Below are positions 1-10,268 of a stretch of DNA of 64,000 nt, one piece after another. Origin of the DNA: Pilaira anomala. Lineage: Eukaryota; Mucoromycota; Mucoromycetes; Mucorales; Mucoraceae. Numbering within the stretch: the stretch's first letter is position 1; every line of letters begins with the position of its first letter. Made by a program: the position numbers and the translations under genes. The notes under the pieces were generated by a model. The model had not been told where the DNA came from, made no database searches, and saw only the letters and a list, made by a program, of their open reading frames with translations. The stretch covers positions 111,588 through 175,587 of the forward strand of contig JAIXMQ010000059.1 in the NCBI GenBank assembly GCA_025716855.1, read 5' to 3'.

Positions 1-730
1 TTATAGGTTTGTATATGAAAAGATGGAAGAAACAAAAAAATTTATTAACGACTTTTATATAGATCACCTTGGAGTAATGAATATGAACCAGAGTTACCCG
101 ATGGTCTTATTCCTTCTCCTACACTTCGCAAGCTGGAAATAGCTGCTAATGAAGCATTTGATACCTATCGTGAAATGTATTATGAAGGTGGTATCTCTTC
201 AGTTTATGCATATGATGCTGAAGATAAGTTTGTTGTTGTTGTCTTGATCAAGAAAGGTAATATAGAAAAAAAGAAGCGATATAGTAAGAGTGAGAAAACA
301 AAAACTAACCAATTTTTTTTAAAAAAAAGTGGGTGATAGTGCTAAACGTATGAAGGGAGCCTGGGATTCTATTCACGTCTTTGAGGTACAAGAACGCGGA
401 CGGAATGCACAATATAAGTTAACTTCAACCATTATGCTTTATATGATTACCAAAAACCAAGAACTTGGTAACTTGAACTTGAGTGGTAATATGACCAGAC
501 AAATTGAGCAAGATTTCCCTGTTGATGAACCTGCTGCTCATATCGTTAACATTGGTCGTATGGTTGAAGATATGGAAATGAAGATGCGTAATTCTTTACA
601 AGAGGTTTATTTCAGTAAAACAAAGGATATCGTAAATGATTTGAGAAGTTTAAGCTCTTTAGAAGAAACAAGAAGACAAGCAAAGATTCAAAAGGAATTG
701 GTTGGTCGCTTAATGGATAGAAACAAATAA
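1..730 (+). CDS. cap2: F-actin-capping protein subunit beta (3' part)
   Basis: Beta subunit of the CapZ heterodimer, which caps barbed ends of actin filaments at cortical actin patches. The visible exons are 1-6, 63-256 and 330-730, separated by short GT-AG introns with phases that close; the second intron has a CTAAC branch site. The translation gives the family landmarks in order: RSPWSNEYEP, LRKLEIAANEAFD, WDSIHVFEVQE, YKLTSTIMLYM, HIVNIGRMVEDME and YFSKTKDIVNDLRS, ending in a basic tail before TAA at 728-730. About 200 of an expected 260-290 residues are in the window, so the N-terminal third is missing only because the window starts there. The identification rests on these family-specific motifs and I consider it secure. 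Confidence 0.95.
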
Positions 731-1002
731 ATAAAGACATAAATAGTTTTCATAGGGCGCCCTTTTTTTTTAGTATCCTTCATCAATTACTGCTTAAGGT
801 TTATTTTCAAGCAAGTAAACGAAACAATTGGCAAATTAATTTGATAAAAAGATTTTATTTTATTTTTGCAAGTACAATCTAGTAATTGTGGAAATATGAT
901 GAGAAAAAGAGGAGGGGGTGGGTGTTTATAATTTTTTATATGTACAAATGTAATAAATGTGTGTGTGTGTGTGTGTGTGTGTGTTTAGTATAAATAATAA
1001 GA
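731..1002. repeat. Convergent 3' intergenic region with a GT microsatellite
   Basis: This 272-bp gap separates the convergent cap2 and deoxyhypusine hydroxylase genes. It contains a (TG)n microsatellite at about 958-984, directly downstream of the minus-strand stop codon, so the repeat probably lies in that gene's 3' UTR. No further coding sequence is seen. Confidence 0.7.
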
Positions 1003-2026
1003 TTATTGTTGAGCAGCAAGCTTGAGGGCATGCATGTTTTGAGGTTGTGTGTTATCAAGACCATTGGCATATTGTAACTCGCCGCTAGTTTCGTATTCGT
1101 ACATGTCAAGAGCGACGGCACAACTTTCACGAACAACTTGTTCTTCGTCAGCTTTGAAGGAATCTAAAGTAGCAAGAACTTCAGGGGTAGCAATGGAACC
1201 TAAAGCTTCAGCGGCTTCGTGTCTCACCATATGTACTTCAGATTTATCGTGAAGACATTCAGTTAAAGCAGGAACAGAAGCAGGATGTTGTAATTGACCA
1301 AAGACATAAGCAACTTCATGACGGAACAAAGCACTCTTATCTTTCAAACCCTTTGCCAAGGCAAGTACAGCTTCAGTGGTACCAATCTCACGTAAAGCAA
1401 ACATGGCTCTGTAACGCTTGAATAGTTTATATTTAGGGTTGGTCAAAATCTCTTCAAGTTCTTCTACTGATCTAGTTTCAGTGGTAGGTGGGGCAGGATC
1501 AACTGAGCTATACATACTCTTGTTGGCCTCACGTTCAGCTTTGTTCTTGGGATCATTTTCATACTTGATCTTATCAATAGCCAATTCACAAGTATCTACA
1601 ACAGACTCGTTTTCATCTTTCAAATATTTTTCGAGAATGGGGAGTGATTCTAATGACCCAATAGCACCTAAAGCTTCAGCAGCTTCGTGACGTACCATCT
1701 CATGCTCACTGAGGTCTTCCAAGACCTTTTCAAGAGTTGGGTTAGCACGAGGGTTTCCGATTTGACCAAGACAGTATGCAAGCTCATGTTTTAAAAGCTC
1801 AGAATCATCACTAAAGGCTAAAAAGAGCTGTCAAAATCGAGAGCTTTATCATAAACAAAAACTTTTTTTTTATGTTACCTTTGGCAATAATATCGATACT
1901 TTCTTCAGTAGCAATGTTCTTGAGAGTGAATAAAGATCTAAAACGTTCGGCAAGAGAGACATTACCGGAGGTGTTACAGAGAGAAGCTTCGAGCTTTGGG
2001 TAGTCAATGTTGGCAAGGTCAAGCAT
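1003..2026 (-). CDS. lia1: Deoxyhypusine hydroxylase (HEAT-repeat di-iron enzyme)
   Basis: Hydroxylates deoxyhypusine on eIF5A to hypusine, the last step of that translation-factor modification, in the cytosol. The exons are 1879-2026 and 1003-1817 on the minus strand, joined AAAG|CCTTTAG in phase, giving 320 residues, the normal family length. The protein is a symmetrical set of HEAT-like repeats with four His-Glu iron-ligand pairs: KHELAYCLGQ and RHEAAEALGA in the first half, RHEVAYVFGQ and RHEAAEALGS in the second, separated by an acidic linker of about 70 residues. All four pairs are intact, so it should be active. The start MLDLANIDYPKLEA is the only Met upstream that keeps the first repeat. 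It ends convergent with cap2. Confidence 0.95.
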
Positions 2027-2301
2027 TCTAGTTTAATAAAAGTAAAAAGTAGGGGAAAAGAAAAAAGAGAAGTGTAGAATTTTTCTTTCTTTAAATTTAA
2101 GCCACTTGGTGTCAGAGCAATAAAAGGTAATGATATAAAAAGTGATTTAAATCTCCGTTACTTTTTTTGTGTTGCCTTGGATACCATCCTGAATTCCCTT
2201 TTTAAATCAATTTAAAAACGTGGGATGAACATCTTTTTTTTTAAATTTTTATTTTTCTTTCTCTTTTCTTTCTATATTCTTTCTGATATCTTCAAAAAGA
2301 A

Positions 2302-3605
2302 ATGAGCTCTACAAAGAAAAATAATTATGCCTATGAAATAAGATTTGTGGACGACAAGGTAAAAAAAAAAGAATAACTTTTTGCTTAAAATATAAAAAGA
2401 TGTTTACTTATATGTGTCTCAATAGATTGTTCAAGTATTCGATATTGCAGCAAAACGCCAAAATGAAAGCAATGGTTTACCGACCGAATATTTACAAGAA
2501 GACGTTTTAAAAGGCCAACTTCGTTATTCTAAATTAGTTGGAAGTACAGCTTCACCAGTAGTAGAAAATACAGACGAATACCAGCACCAGGTCACAACAA
2601 AAAGGAGTGAGAATAGAAGGTCTACTCAAAGACATACCTTCATGATGGGAGGAGGTGGCGGAGGAGGGGGTGATTATAACAGAAAAGTGGTATGTTGGAT
2701 ATACTTTATACAGTTAATTAGTTTACTAATTTAGTTTTTAAAAAAAAAAGAAATCAAATTATAATAACAGTAGAGATCATCGCACTGTTGCACAGAGACC
2801 ATCTTCGCCAAAGTCACCAAAATCATCTGGTAGAATGTCAATAATATCGTCCACGTTACCAATGTCACCCACAACAAATGTGGTATCACCTTCATTATCA
2901 GCGTCTCCCACAATAGAAGCAGCTCCTCCTTTACTATTAGCGTCACCGCCGTTACAACCTGTATCGCCCCCATTGCCACCAATATCACCATCAATACGGG
3001 CTTTATCTCCCCCACCACAACCATTATCCCCGTCGTTGCATTCATTACCATCACCATTCCATTCAGTATCGCCCGTATCACAACCAGTATCACCCCAGTT
3101 ACCACCAGTATCACCATTACAAGAAATGTCACCACCACTAATTTCACCATCATTAATGTCATCTATGTCATTTCCTTTACATGATATATCCTTATCGCCA
3201 CCAATGTCACCAGTGTCACCCTCCTCTTTACAGGCTCTATCACCACCTTTATCACCAAACACACCACCACCATCAGTATCTCCCAGCTTTTTACCACCCC
3301 AGCCAGCAAGGGTTTCTTCGTCTATCAGATATGACAATCGTATAGTGAATAACAATTCCAGTCCAAGAGCTCATTATCAATATAACCAAACAATAAATAC
3401 TATCCAAATGAATCAAACATCATCTATTATACCTTCCCCAATAACAGCAGTTACAACACCAGCACAGCAACATCCAGAAACATACTATGAAGAACTTGCT
3501 ATGGTGGATACTAGTGACTATAGTAGTAAAAAGAATTTTCAACAACTGGATGAAGAAAAAAAGAGTTCCAATAATGGAAAAAGAGCTTGTTGTATTATAC
3601 AATAA
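2302..3605 (+). CDS. Uncharacterised Ser/Pro-rich protein with C-terminal CaaX box
   Basis: I do not recognise this protein. Three exons (2302-2358, 2426-2689, 2751-3605) join in phase to give 391 residues. The N-terminal 60 residues look folded (YAYEIRFVDDK then IVQVFDIAAKR). They are followed by a Gly run (MMGGGGGGGGD) and about 170 residues built of SPP/VSPP-type repeats, a likely disordered proline-rich segment that could bind SH3 or WW domains. The protein ends ...GKRACCIIQ, a good CaaX box (C-I-I-Q, compatible with farnesylation) with an extra Cys and basic residues just upstream, as in lipid-anchored small GTPases. I infer a membrane-tethered scaffold or adaptor. The strand is settled by splice phases, although the opposite strand is also open across the repeats. 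Confidence 0.75.
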
Positions 3606-4290
3606 AATTAACAATTCCTGATATATACATACAATCAATTTACATAAAATACATCATTATAAAAAAATTTATTATGAGAGAAATTCTTGGATGATTCTCA
3701 TTATATGCATGAAATGAGTTTATTAGTTGTTTTCATTTTATGTGAAATTAAATAATATATGTAATTGATTAATAATAGATTTATACAGTGTACTTCAGTA
3801 ATTACTGTGCCAGATAAATTAGCTTTTTACATCCGTTGTTGTGAAATATCACGGTTGTTCAAGTAGCTTATATCCTCTTATAGTTCTAGGGATGTCTTTC
3901 TTGAAGTATAAATAAATGAAGAGCTTTTATTATATGGCCGAATTAAAATTAAATTTGGTATGTTTATCAGTCATATCTAATTGAAAGAAATGTCCCAGAC
4001 TGAATGCCCACCCCAAACAAAGAAAATAAAAAATGAAATCTTTTCTAGGGTAGATTTTTTAATGAATAAAGGTATTCCTTATTTCCTGTAACCTAAAAAA
4101 TATGCTTAGAGTGGGGATCTATTTTTTGTTTGGAGTGAGTTTTTATTTATTTTCTGTTTAGGATGAAGCACTATTTCCGTGTATGAATCAAAGAATATTT
4201 TAAGCGCAACGCGCGCGTTATAAATTATGAATAAAGTTTTTGTACCTTTTTTTTTTTTTTTTTTTTTTTTTTCTTTCTTTCTCTTCCAAG
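3606..4290. other. Intergenic region upstream of the poly(A)-binding protein gene
   Basis: No gene is seen in these 685 bases. The last 50 bases before the next ATG are an almost pure T tract (about 4246-4282) followed by a TTTCTTTCTCTTCC pyrimidine stretch, a common core-promoter context in this window. A short CG-rich alternation (gcaacgcgcgcg, about 4205-4216) stands out in otherwise AT-rich DNA. Confidence 0.6.
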
Positions 4291-6053
4291 ATGACTGAAC
4301 ATTCAGATAATTCACTTGGGCCTCGTGGTTTAACGATTGAACAGCAAAATGAGATTGCAGCCATTCAATCGCAAGCAGCTTCAGCCTCGATGCAAAGTAC
4401 AGCACAAAGGTTTTCTGTCGGAAAAGGAGAAACTGCTTTATATGTCGGCGAACTCGCAGCTAGTGTCAATGATGACATTTTAAAACAACATTTTGTTAAT
4501 GCTAAAAGTGTTCATGTTTGTCGAGATCATGTCAGTGGAAAGAGTTTAGGCTATGCCTATGTTAACTTTGTTCGACCTGAAGACTGTAAGTTTTGTTCGT
4601 AGTTACTATAACTCTTGTAACTAAAGTGTGTTCTTAGGCATTGAGGCACTTGAAAAGATGAACTACTCTTTGATCAATGGTAGATCATGTCGATTAATGT
4701 TATCTGAGCGCGATTCATCTAGAAGAGCAACAGGAATAGGAAATATTGTGGTTAAGAATCTTCCAGCAACTGTCGATGATAAATCATTCCACGATACTTT
4801 CTCGCAGTGGGGTAACGTTCTTTCTTGTAAAGTGATTAAGAATCCAGGAGCAACAAGATGTTATGGGTATGTCAATTATGATTCGATTGGTGCAGCAGAA
4901 AGAGCTATTGATTTAGTGAATGGCACTATTCTTTTTGGTAGAGAAATGTAAATTTTATTTTTTATTATTATTCGGGTTATTTATATATACTTACTGAGAA
5001 ATTCATATAAATATATAGTCAAGTAGGACATCAAATTCCTAAAGGAGAAAGAGAGCCTGCTGAAGATACAAACAAACAACGATTTACCAATTTGTATGTG
5101 AAAAATATTGCCGTGGATGTAACTGAAGAAGATCTTGGGGAGCTCTTTGGAGCATTTGGTAGAGTATCTTCTTTATTGATTCAACGTGATGAATATAACA
5201 ATTCCAAAGGATTTGGATTTGTCAATTTCGAAATGGCAGAGGATGCAGAAAGGGCAGTCAATCAGTTACACGATTTAGAATACCACGGTAAGAAATTATT
5301 TGTCTCTAGAGCACAAAAGAAGTCTGAACGTGAAGATGAACTTCGTCGTCATCATGACCGTGTTGAAAAACCAGCTAAATATCAAGGTGTTAATTTGTAT
5401 GTCAAGAATTTAGCAGAAGATATCAATGACGATGTCTTGAGACAAGAGTTTTCTGCGTATGGACAAATTACAAGTGCTAAAGTGATGAAGGATGAGGCTA
5501 CCGGTCTCTCAAAAGGATTTGGGTTTGTTTGTTTTGCTTCTCCTGAAGATGCTACGGAGGCTGTCATCAAAATGAACGGTCGAAAATTATCTACAAAGGA
5601 GATTTATGTGGCTTTGGCTCAACGTAAAGAGGATCGTCGTACTTACCTTGAAACCCAACAACAAAGAAGTATGAGTCCCCCCAACACCACCAAGCGTCTT
5701 TTACAACCTCTTGAGCCAGTGAAGGCCATGCCTACTCAGTTAAGTGTTGAATCATTAGAACCATTTTCGGCCGAGACTCAACGTCAAATGTTGGGAGAAC
5801 GTATTTATTCTATTGTGTAAGATTAAATTTTTATGCAAAAAAAAAAAAAAAAATAGAGTTAATTATACTCAGTCTAACTTTCTTTTTTAGATCCGAATTG
5901 TATCCCCAAGAAGCTGGTAAATTAACTGGAATGTTGTTAGAAATGGATAAGGCTCAATTGATAGATTTAATCAATCATCCAAAGAAGTTAGAGGCAACGG
6001 CAAAAGAAGCTACAGATGTACTCCGGGAGCATATGAATACGTCATTGATTTGA
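4291..6053 (+). CDS. pab1: Polyadenylate-binding protein, four RRMs plus MLLE, short linker
   Basis: Binds mRNA poly(A) tails and links them to translation initiation and deadenylation. The exons 4291-4585, 4638-4947, 5019-5816 and 5891-6053 close in phase and give 521 residues. Four RRMs are readable by their RNP motifs: RRM1 (LYVGEL, LGYAYVNF), RRM2 (IVVKNL, CYGYVNY), RRM3 (LYVKNI, KGFGFVNF) and RRM4 (LYVKNL, KGFGFVCF). The C-terminal MLLE/PABC domain carries the diagnostic TGMLLEMD. The usual long Pro/Gln/Met-rich linker between RRM4 and MLLE is reduced to roughly 45 residues, which explains why the protein is shorter than typical PABPs (about 580-660). RRM1 and RRM2 look more diverged than RRM3 and RRM4. 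It may be one of several PABP paralogues in the genome. Confidence 0.93.
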
Positions 6054-6143
6054 ATCCCTCTTTTTTTTTAAAAAATCCACTTTTTTTAAATAAACAAAAG
6101 CTTTTTCTTTTCTTTTTTTTCTTCTTTTATTATAAAAAAAAAA

Positions 6144-7284
6144 ATGGCTTCGTCTAAAAGAGACGAACTTACTAATGCGACACAATATCATGTACCAACA
6201 AAAGTGCCTAAGACCTCCGTCAGTCATCCGATAAAGTAGGTAAAGCCGCACTCTTGTTTTTTAAATAAAGCAAAAAGTTTCGGAAATATTAACAGAGCAT
6301 TACCTTATAGTATAAGCTGGGTAGTTCCTCCAGATGTACTACAATACTTGTCAACATCTGATTTTCCAGAAGAATTTGACTTGTATGATTTCATGAATCC
6401 GTTTGTTAAAGAAATATTTATCAACCCAGAAACGATACTTCAGCCTGTGAAGAAAGTAAGAGGAAATTTATGTTTAAGTTCTTGTCCAGGAAAAAAGGTT
6501 CGATTATCAGGTCCCGTCAGAGGCAGAGCTACAATAGATCGTGATCTAGACTTGGATTTTGAAAGAATGAGACATTTTGGTATCACTACACTAGTTTGGT
6601 AAATTAGAAAAAAAAAAGATAGCTATTTTATAGCGATTAACATATTGTTTTAGTTGTTTGGATGATGTGGAAATGGATTTTCTAGGTGCTTCTTGGCCAA
6701 AGTATGAAATGGCGGCGAAGGATAAAGGAATGCGAATTATAAGGTTACCAATGAAGGAAGGTGGCTGTCCAGATACATTGAAGGAAGTAAAAGACGCTAT
6801 TGTTGAAGTTAATAAAGAGATTGATAAGGGTTACCATGTTTTGGTACACTGTCGAGGAGGTATTTGTTCTTTTGTTGTATATATATAACTGTAGCTAATA
6901 TGTTAATTTATTTTAGGTGTTGGTAGAGCTGGATTATTTGCTGCTTGTTGGTTATTAGAAAATTCATACTGTACAACAGTAGAAAAGGCAGTATTTATTT
7001 TGAGGAAACAACGAAGTCTTAAAGCAATTGAAACGACAGTTCAAGTAGAGTATTTAATTAAGTATAGAATGGAATTGGATAAAAGACGAAATATCGTATA
7101 TACAAAGACCAAACCGAGTGCGTATCCTGTTGAGGTATTACAATTTGAAGAGAATGGATCACCTACTATAAGCTTTATTGCAGAGCTTGAAGGTAGCGTC
7201 TCTAACAACCCAGCTTTTTCACCTGAAGATTGCTCTTTTATTTATAGGAGGGAAGAATTTAGCTCTAATGTTCGTCATTTTTAA
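6144..7284 (+). CDS. CDKN3/KAP-like dual-specificity protein phosphatase
   Basis: Cysteine-based protein phosphatase of the dual-specificity class, closest in layout to fungal CDKN3-domain proteins. Four exons (6144-6235, 6296-6598, 6654-6859, 6917-7284) give 322 residues. The active-site loop is HCRGGVGRAG (C-x5-R), assembled across the third intron, which interrupts it after HCRG. Upstream, an LVCCLDDVEMDFLG segment followed by a Trp-Pro pair and IIRLPMKEGG gives the conserved general-acid region. The N-terminal 100 residues and C-terminal 90 residues have no domain I can name. CDKN3 homologues dephosphorylate the CDK T-loop threonine; that substrate is inferred here from family only. Confidence 0.85.
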
Positions 7285-8188
7285 TAGTATTTATATTCGT
7301 TTTGTAATTTATATTTAGTTAAATAATAACTTGTAAAAAAAAATCTACTTTAATTTTTGTTATGCTGTTGCTTTAATCTGGATTTTTAAATGTATTTTTT
7401 TTTTTTTTTTTGTATTAACCACGTTATTTATTTATCTTGGAATGTATTAAATAATTTATATGCCTGTCAATGCAAATTTTAGTATGACAATTCAGAAGAT
7501 TCATGACTTCAAATATATCAGAAGCGTCAGCCAATTATGACCTGAATTAAATCTGATTATGTCAGTCAATTTTTTTTTTTTAATTGCTTTACTACTGCAT
7601 AAGATACAATGATCGTGAGTCTTCTTTATTTTTGAAACATTGAATGGATGCTTGATAGATGCCCCATTTGTTTGCTATTTCTTGTTTAGCCAACTTACTT
7701 CCACTGTCTTGGCAAACAATTGTCATCCGCTATCAATTCGAGCCGAATAATAATCTTTTTATCAAATTTTCCAATGCTAAATAAACTACTTCTTCTAATT
7801 ATGTACCACAAAATAACATAATTTTTTGGTGATCTCTAACACAAAGCTACACTTGAGTTTATGTTATGCCGTTTTTGGTTTCCTTTTTTCACAATACGGC
7901 GTTGTAAATATTTTAATATAAAATATGAGCACACTTGTCCAAATCAGTTCTTTCAGGGAATTATCTTTTGTTTTACTAAAAGATCAATCCGCTTATATAA
8001 CTTTTAACTTGACTTCTCATAAAAATAGGTACAATTATGAATTAACATTGTTCGTTCTCCTTTGAAATCTCTGAAAGACTTCAATCCATTTCATTGAAAT
8101 TAACTTTCGTCACGTGCTTATCACGTGACCCACATATCGTATATACTTTACTATAAATAATTGTTAAAGGTATGAAAGATATATCATC
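7285..8188. other. Intergenic region upstream of tRNA-Glu
   Basis: No coding sequence is evident in this 904-bp AT-rich gap. The only clear element is the CACGTG inverted pair at 8109-8129, listed separately. Several T homopolymers occur (for example near 7391-7411). Confidence 0.6.
8109..8129. promoter_or_regulatory. Inverted pair of CACGTG E-boxes upstream of tRNA-Glu
   Basis: Two CACGTG cores at 8111-8116 and 8122-8127 sit in an inverted repeat (GTCACGTG, 5-nt spacer, CACGTGAC), 11 bp or about one helical turn apart and about 60 bp upstream of the tRNA gene. CACGTG is the classic bHLH (Cbf1/Pho4-type) site. Function is inferred from the motif alone. Confidence 0.45.
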
Positions 8189-8260
8189 TCCTCAATGGTC
8201 CAACGGCTAGGATTTATCGCTTTCACCGATACGGCCGGGGTTCGACTCCCCGTTGGGGAA
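8189..8260 (+). tRNA. tRNA-Glu (anticodon TTC)
   Basis: A 72-nt cloverleaf can be folded by eye. The acceptor TCCTCAA pairs with TTGGGGA (one T-G wobble), followed by discriminator A. The A box is TGGTCCAACGGCTA. The anticodon stem TATCG/CGATA closes the loop CTTTCAC with anticodon TTC. The T arm CCGGGG-TTCGACT-CCCCG contains the B box GGTTCGACTCC. No intron is present and CCA is not encoded. A T run follows as a Pol III terminator. Confidence 0.96.
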
Positions 8261-10268
8261 TACATCTTTTAGTATTTTGTTTGAGTTTGGGGTGGGCATC
8301 TTTAATTTAATTTTTTGTGGTAATATATAAATTTATTTAATATGCGTGGACTCTTCGCTATAAGATAAATCTGAAAACTTGAACTTGAATCGCTCTGGTG
8401 GGCTTTTCGTATTTTCAACTAAGATGTTACTGCTATAAATATATATTGTTACGATATCTTCAGAAATGCTTGTATTGCTTTCATTATCTTCTTGTATAAG
8501 AAATTGATTTTATTCACTAGATACTTATTTTCTCAACATTACCAAGTTCTTTTTCGGGATTAATTTTAAGATTTCAATGGAGGTTCCATAGCTTGCAAAC
8601 GAATTTTTCTACCATGCTTACGGGCTTCTTGCTTATTATCTTGCTTGTAGAGAAAGGTTCTTCAGATCCAGTCGTTGCATTTTTATATGTTTTTATTACT
8701 ATCTGAATTTAAATGACCATCAGTATCACACAACCGACTACTAATAACTGGGTCATGAAATGGCACCGATATTTCTCCATTATTAAAATATTATGCCTGT
8801 TTATTAGTTATAGATGAACTTTAAATACTTTAGAGCCAGATATATAAAAGCTTCAAGGCTATGAGATCAATAGACAGTGGACCCGGTCAACTTTATATAA
8901 TGCTAATGTTAAAGAAGTGTAAAGAATTTTTGATCGGTAACATTATTAACAAGAGTAATATAGTCTGGTATCAACACTAATAAAGATGTATAACTCAACT
9001 TAGTTAAAGTCTTAAAACGAATGTTAAAACTGCTTTGAAGCGTGTTGTCGTAAGAAGTATCATAGAGTATGATATAAATAATACAACATCCTGTCTAAGT
9101 ATGATCTCAGTTATACAATCGGTGAAAGAATTAAAGGTAATTTTCAATTTTTCACTTTCTCCTTCCAGCATCAGAACGGGTTGAAAGATGTTTTTTTTAG
9201 AAAAGCCTTTCTTGAAAAGGTTATAATACCGAAAGCAACTAGGGTGAAAGTTGTTTAAGTTGAGATCGCGGATACGTTTAACAGCAAATTTCTGGCTACT
9301 TATTCCGTCCTTTAAAAAAATTAATACTCGCCATAAGTTTTACTTTACTTTTAGTTATTATTTCTATTTCACATCTTACTTCTTCTGGTGACAATTATTC
9401 TACTTCAAAATAAAATTCTTTCCAAGCTCCTTACAAGGCTTTAGCTCTCATGACCTTTGCTCTTCCCTGACAATTAACTCTGTTACGTTTACCACTCTTC
9501 AATAACAGTAAAAAACATTCCTTACCAGTTATCGCTGGTATTCTTAAGTTGCATTTAATGTAAGTATAACTTGTTTGTATTTAAAAAGATAATTTATTTA
9601 ATCCTTTGTGTATTTGTATTTGTATAACCCTTTTTCTTGGTATTTTCAATTAAACGTAAGCTTATTTTTTTATTCAAAATAATTTTGTCGAAAACTTTTA
9701 CTAATTTTTATTTTTTGTATTCTGTATTTCTATTCCGTATATCAATTTTTTTAAATCAATTTTTTTTAACTTCTTTGAATTTTCCTCGTTATACATAGCA
9801 GAATTCATTTTTTTCTAACACCGCTTAATGCAAAAATAAAATGGTTGTTGAAAGTCTACATCTCTTTTCGAAAAAATTAGCCCATAGAAATATACTTGGC
9901 TCTTTTTTTTTAAAAATAACAAAGAAATAGAAGAGAGATAAGGTTTAGGCAAATGAAAGACTTAGGTATCTATTTCCTATAACCAGTCTGGGTATTCCTA
10001 GTTTTTTATAAATACAATCGAATACAGTAGCTTAGCATCATGATCGTAAGAAAAGAGACAAAGAGGACTTTCTTATCCATCACACAATGCAATAACAAGT
10101 GAGGATGATATCATTCTTAATCGTGACTTTGGTGATAAAGAAGGAACGGAGTCACGAGGCCGGAGAGAGATAAGTGTACTCACTGCATGAATGTGGTGGC
10201 TATACCCTTTTCTCTCCCTCTTTCTCTCTCTATCATTATTCTAAAATATCATTTAATCGCATATACTA
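8261..10268. other. Long intergenic region upstream of ATG26
   Basis: I found no gene, tRNA or transposon in these 2,008 bases. The sequence is AT-rich with many T and A runs. Just upstream of the ATG26 start there is a purine-rich stretch (about 10150-10175) and a CT-rich stretch (about 10208-10235) that may be promoter sequence. A non-coding RNA cannot be excluded by eye. Confidence 0.5.

Noticed and set aside
2731..3355. Minus-strand Gly/Asp-rich ORFs opposite the SPP-repeat gene
   Set aside because: They are shadows of the plus-strand repeat; the plus strand has phase-consistent introns, a good start and a CaaX terminus.
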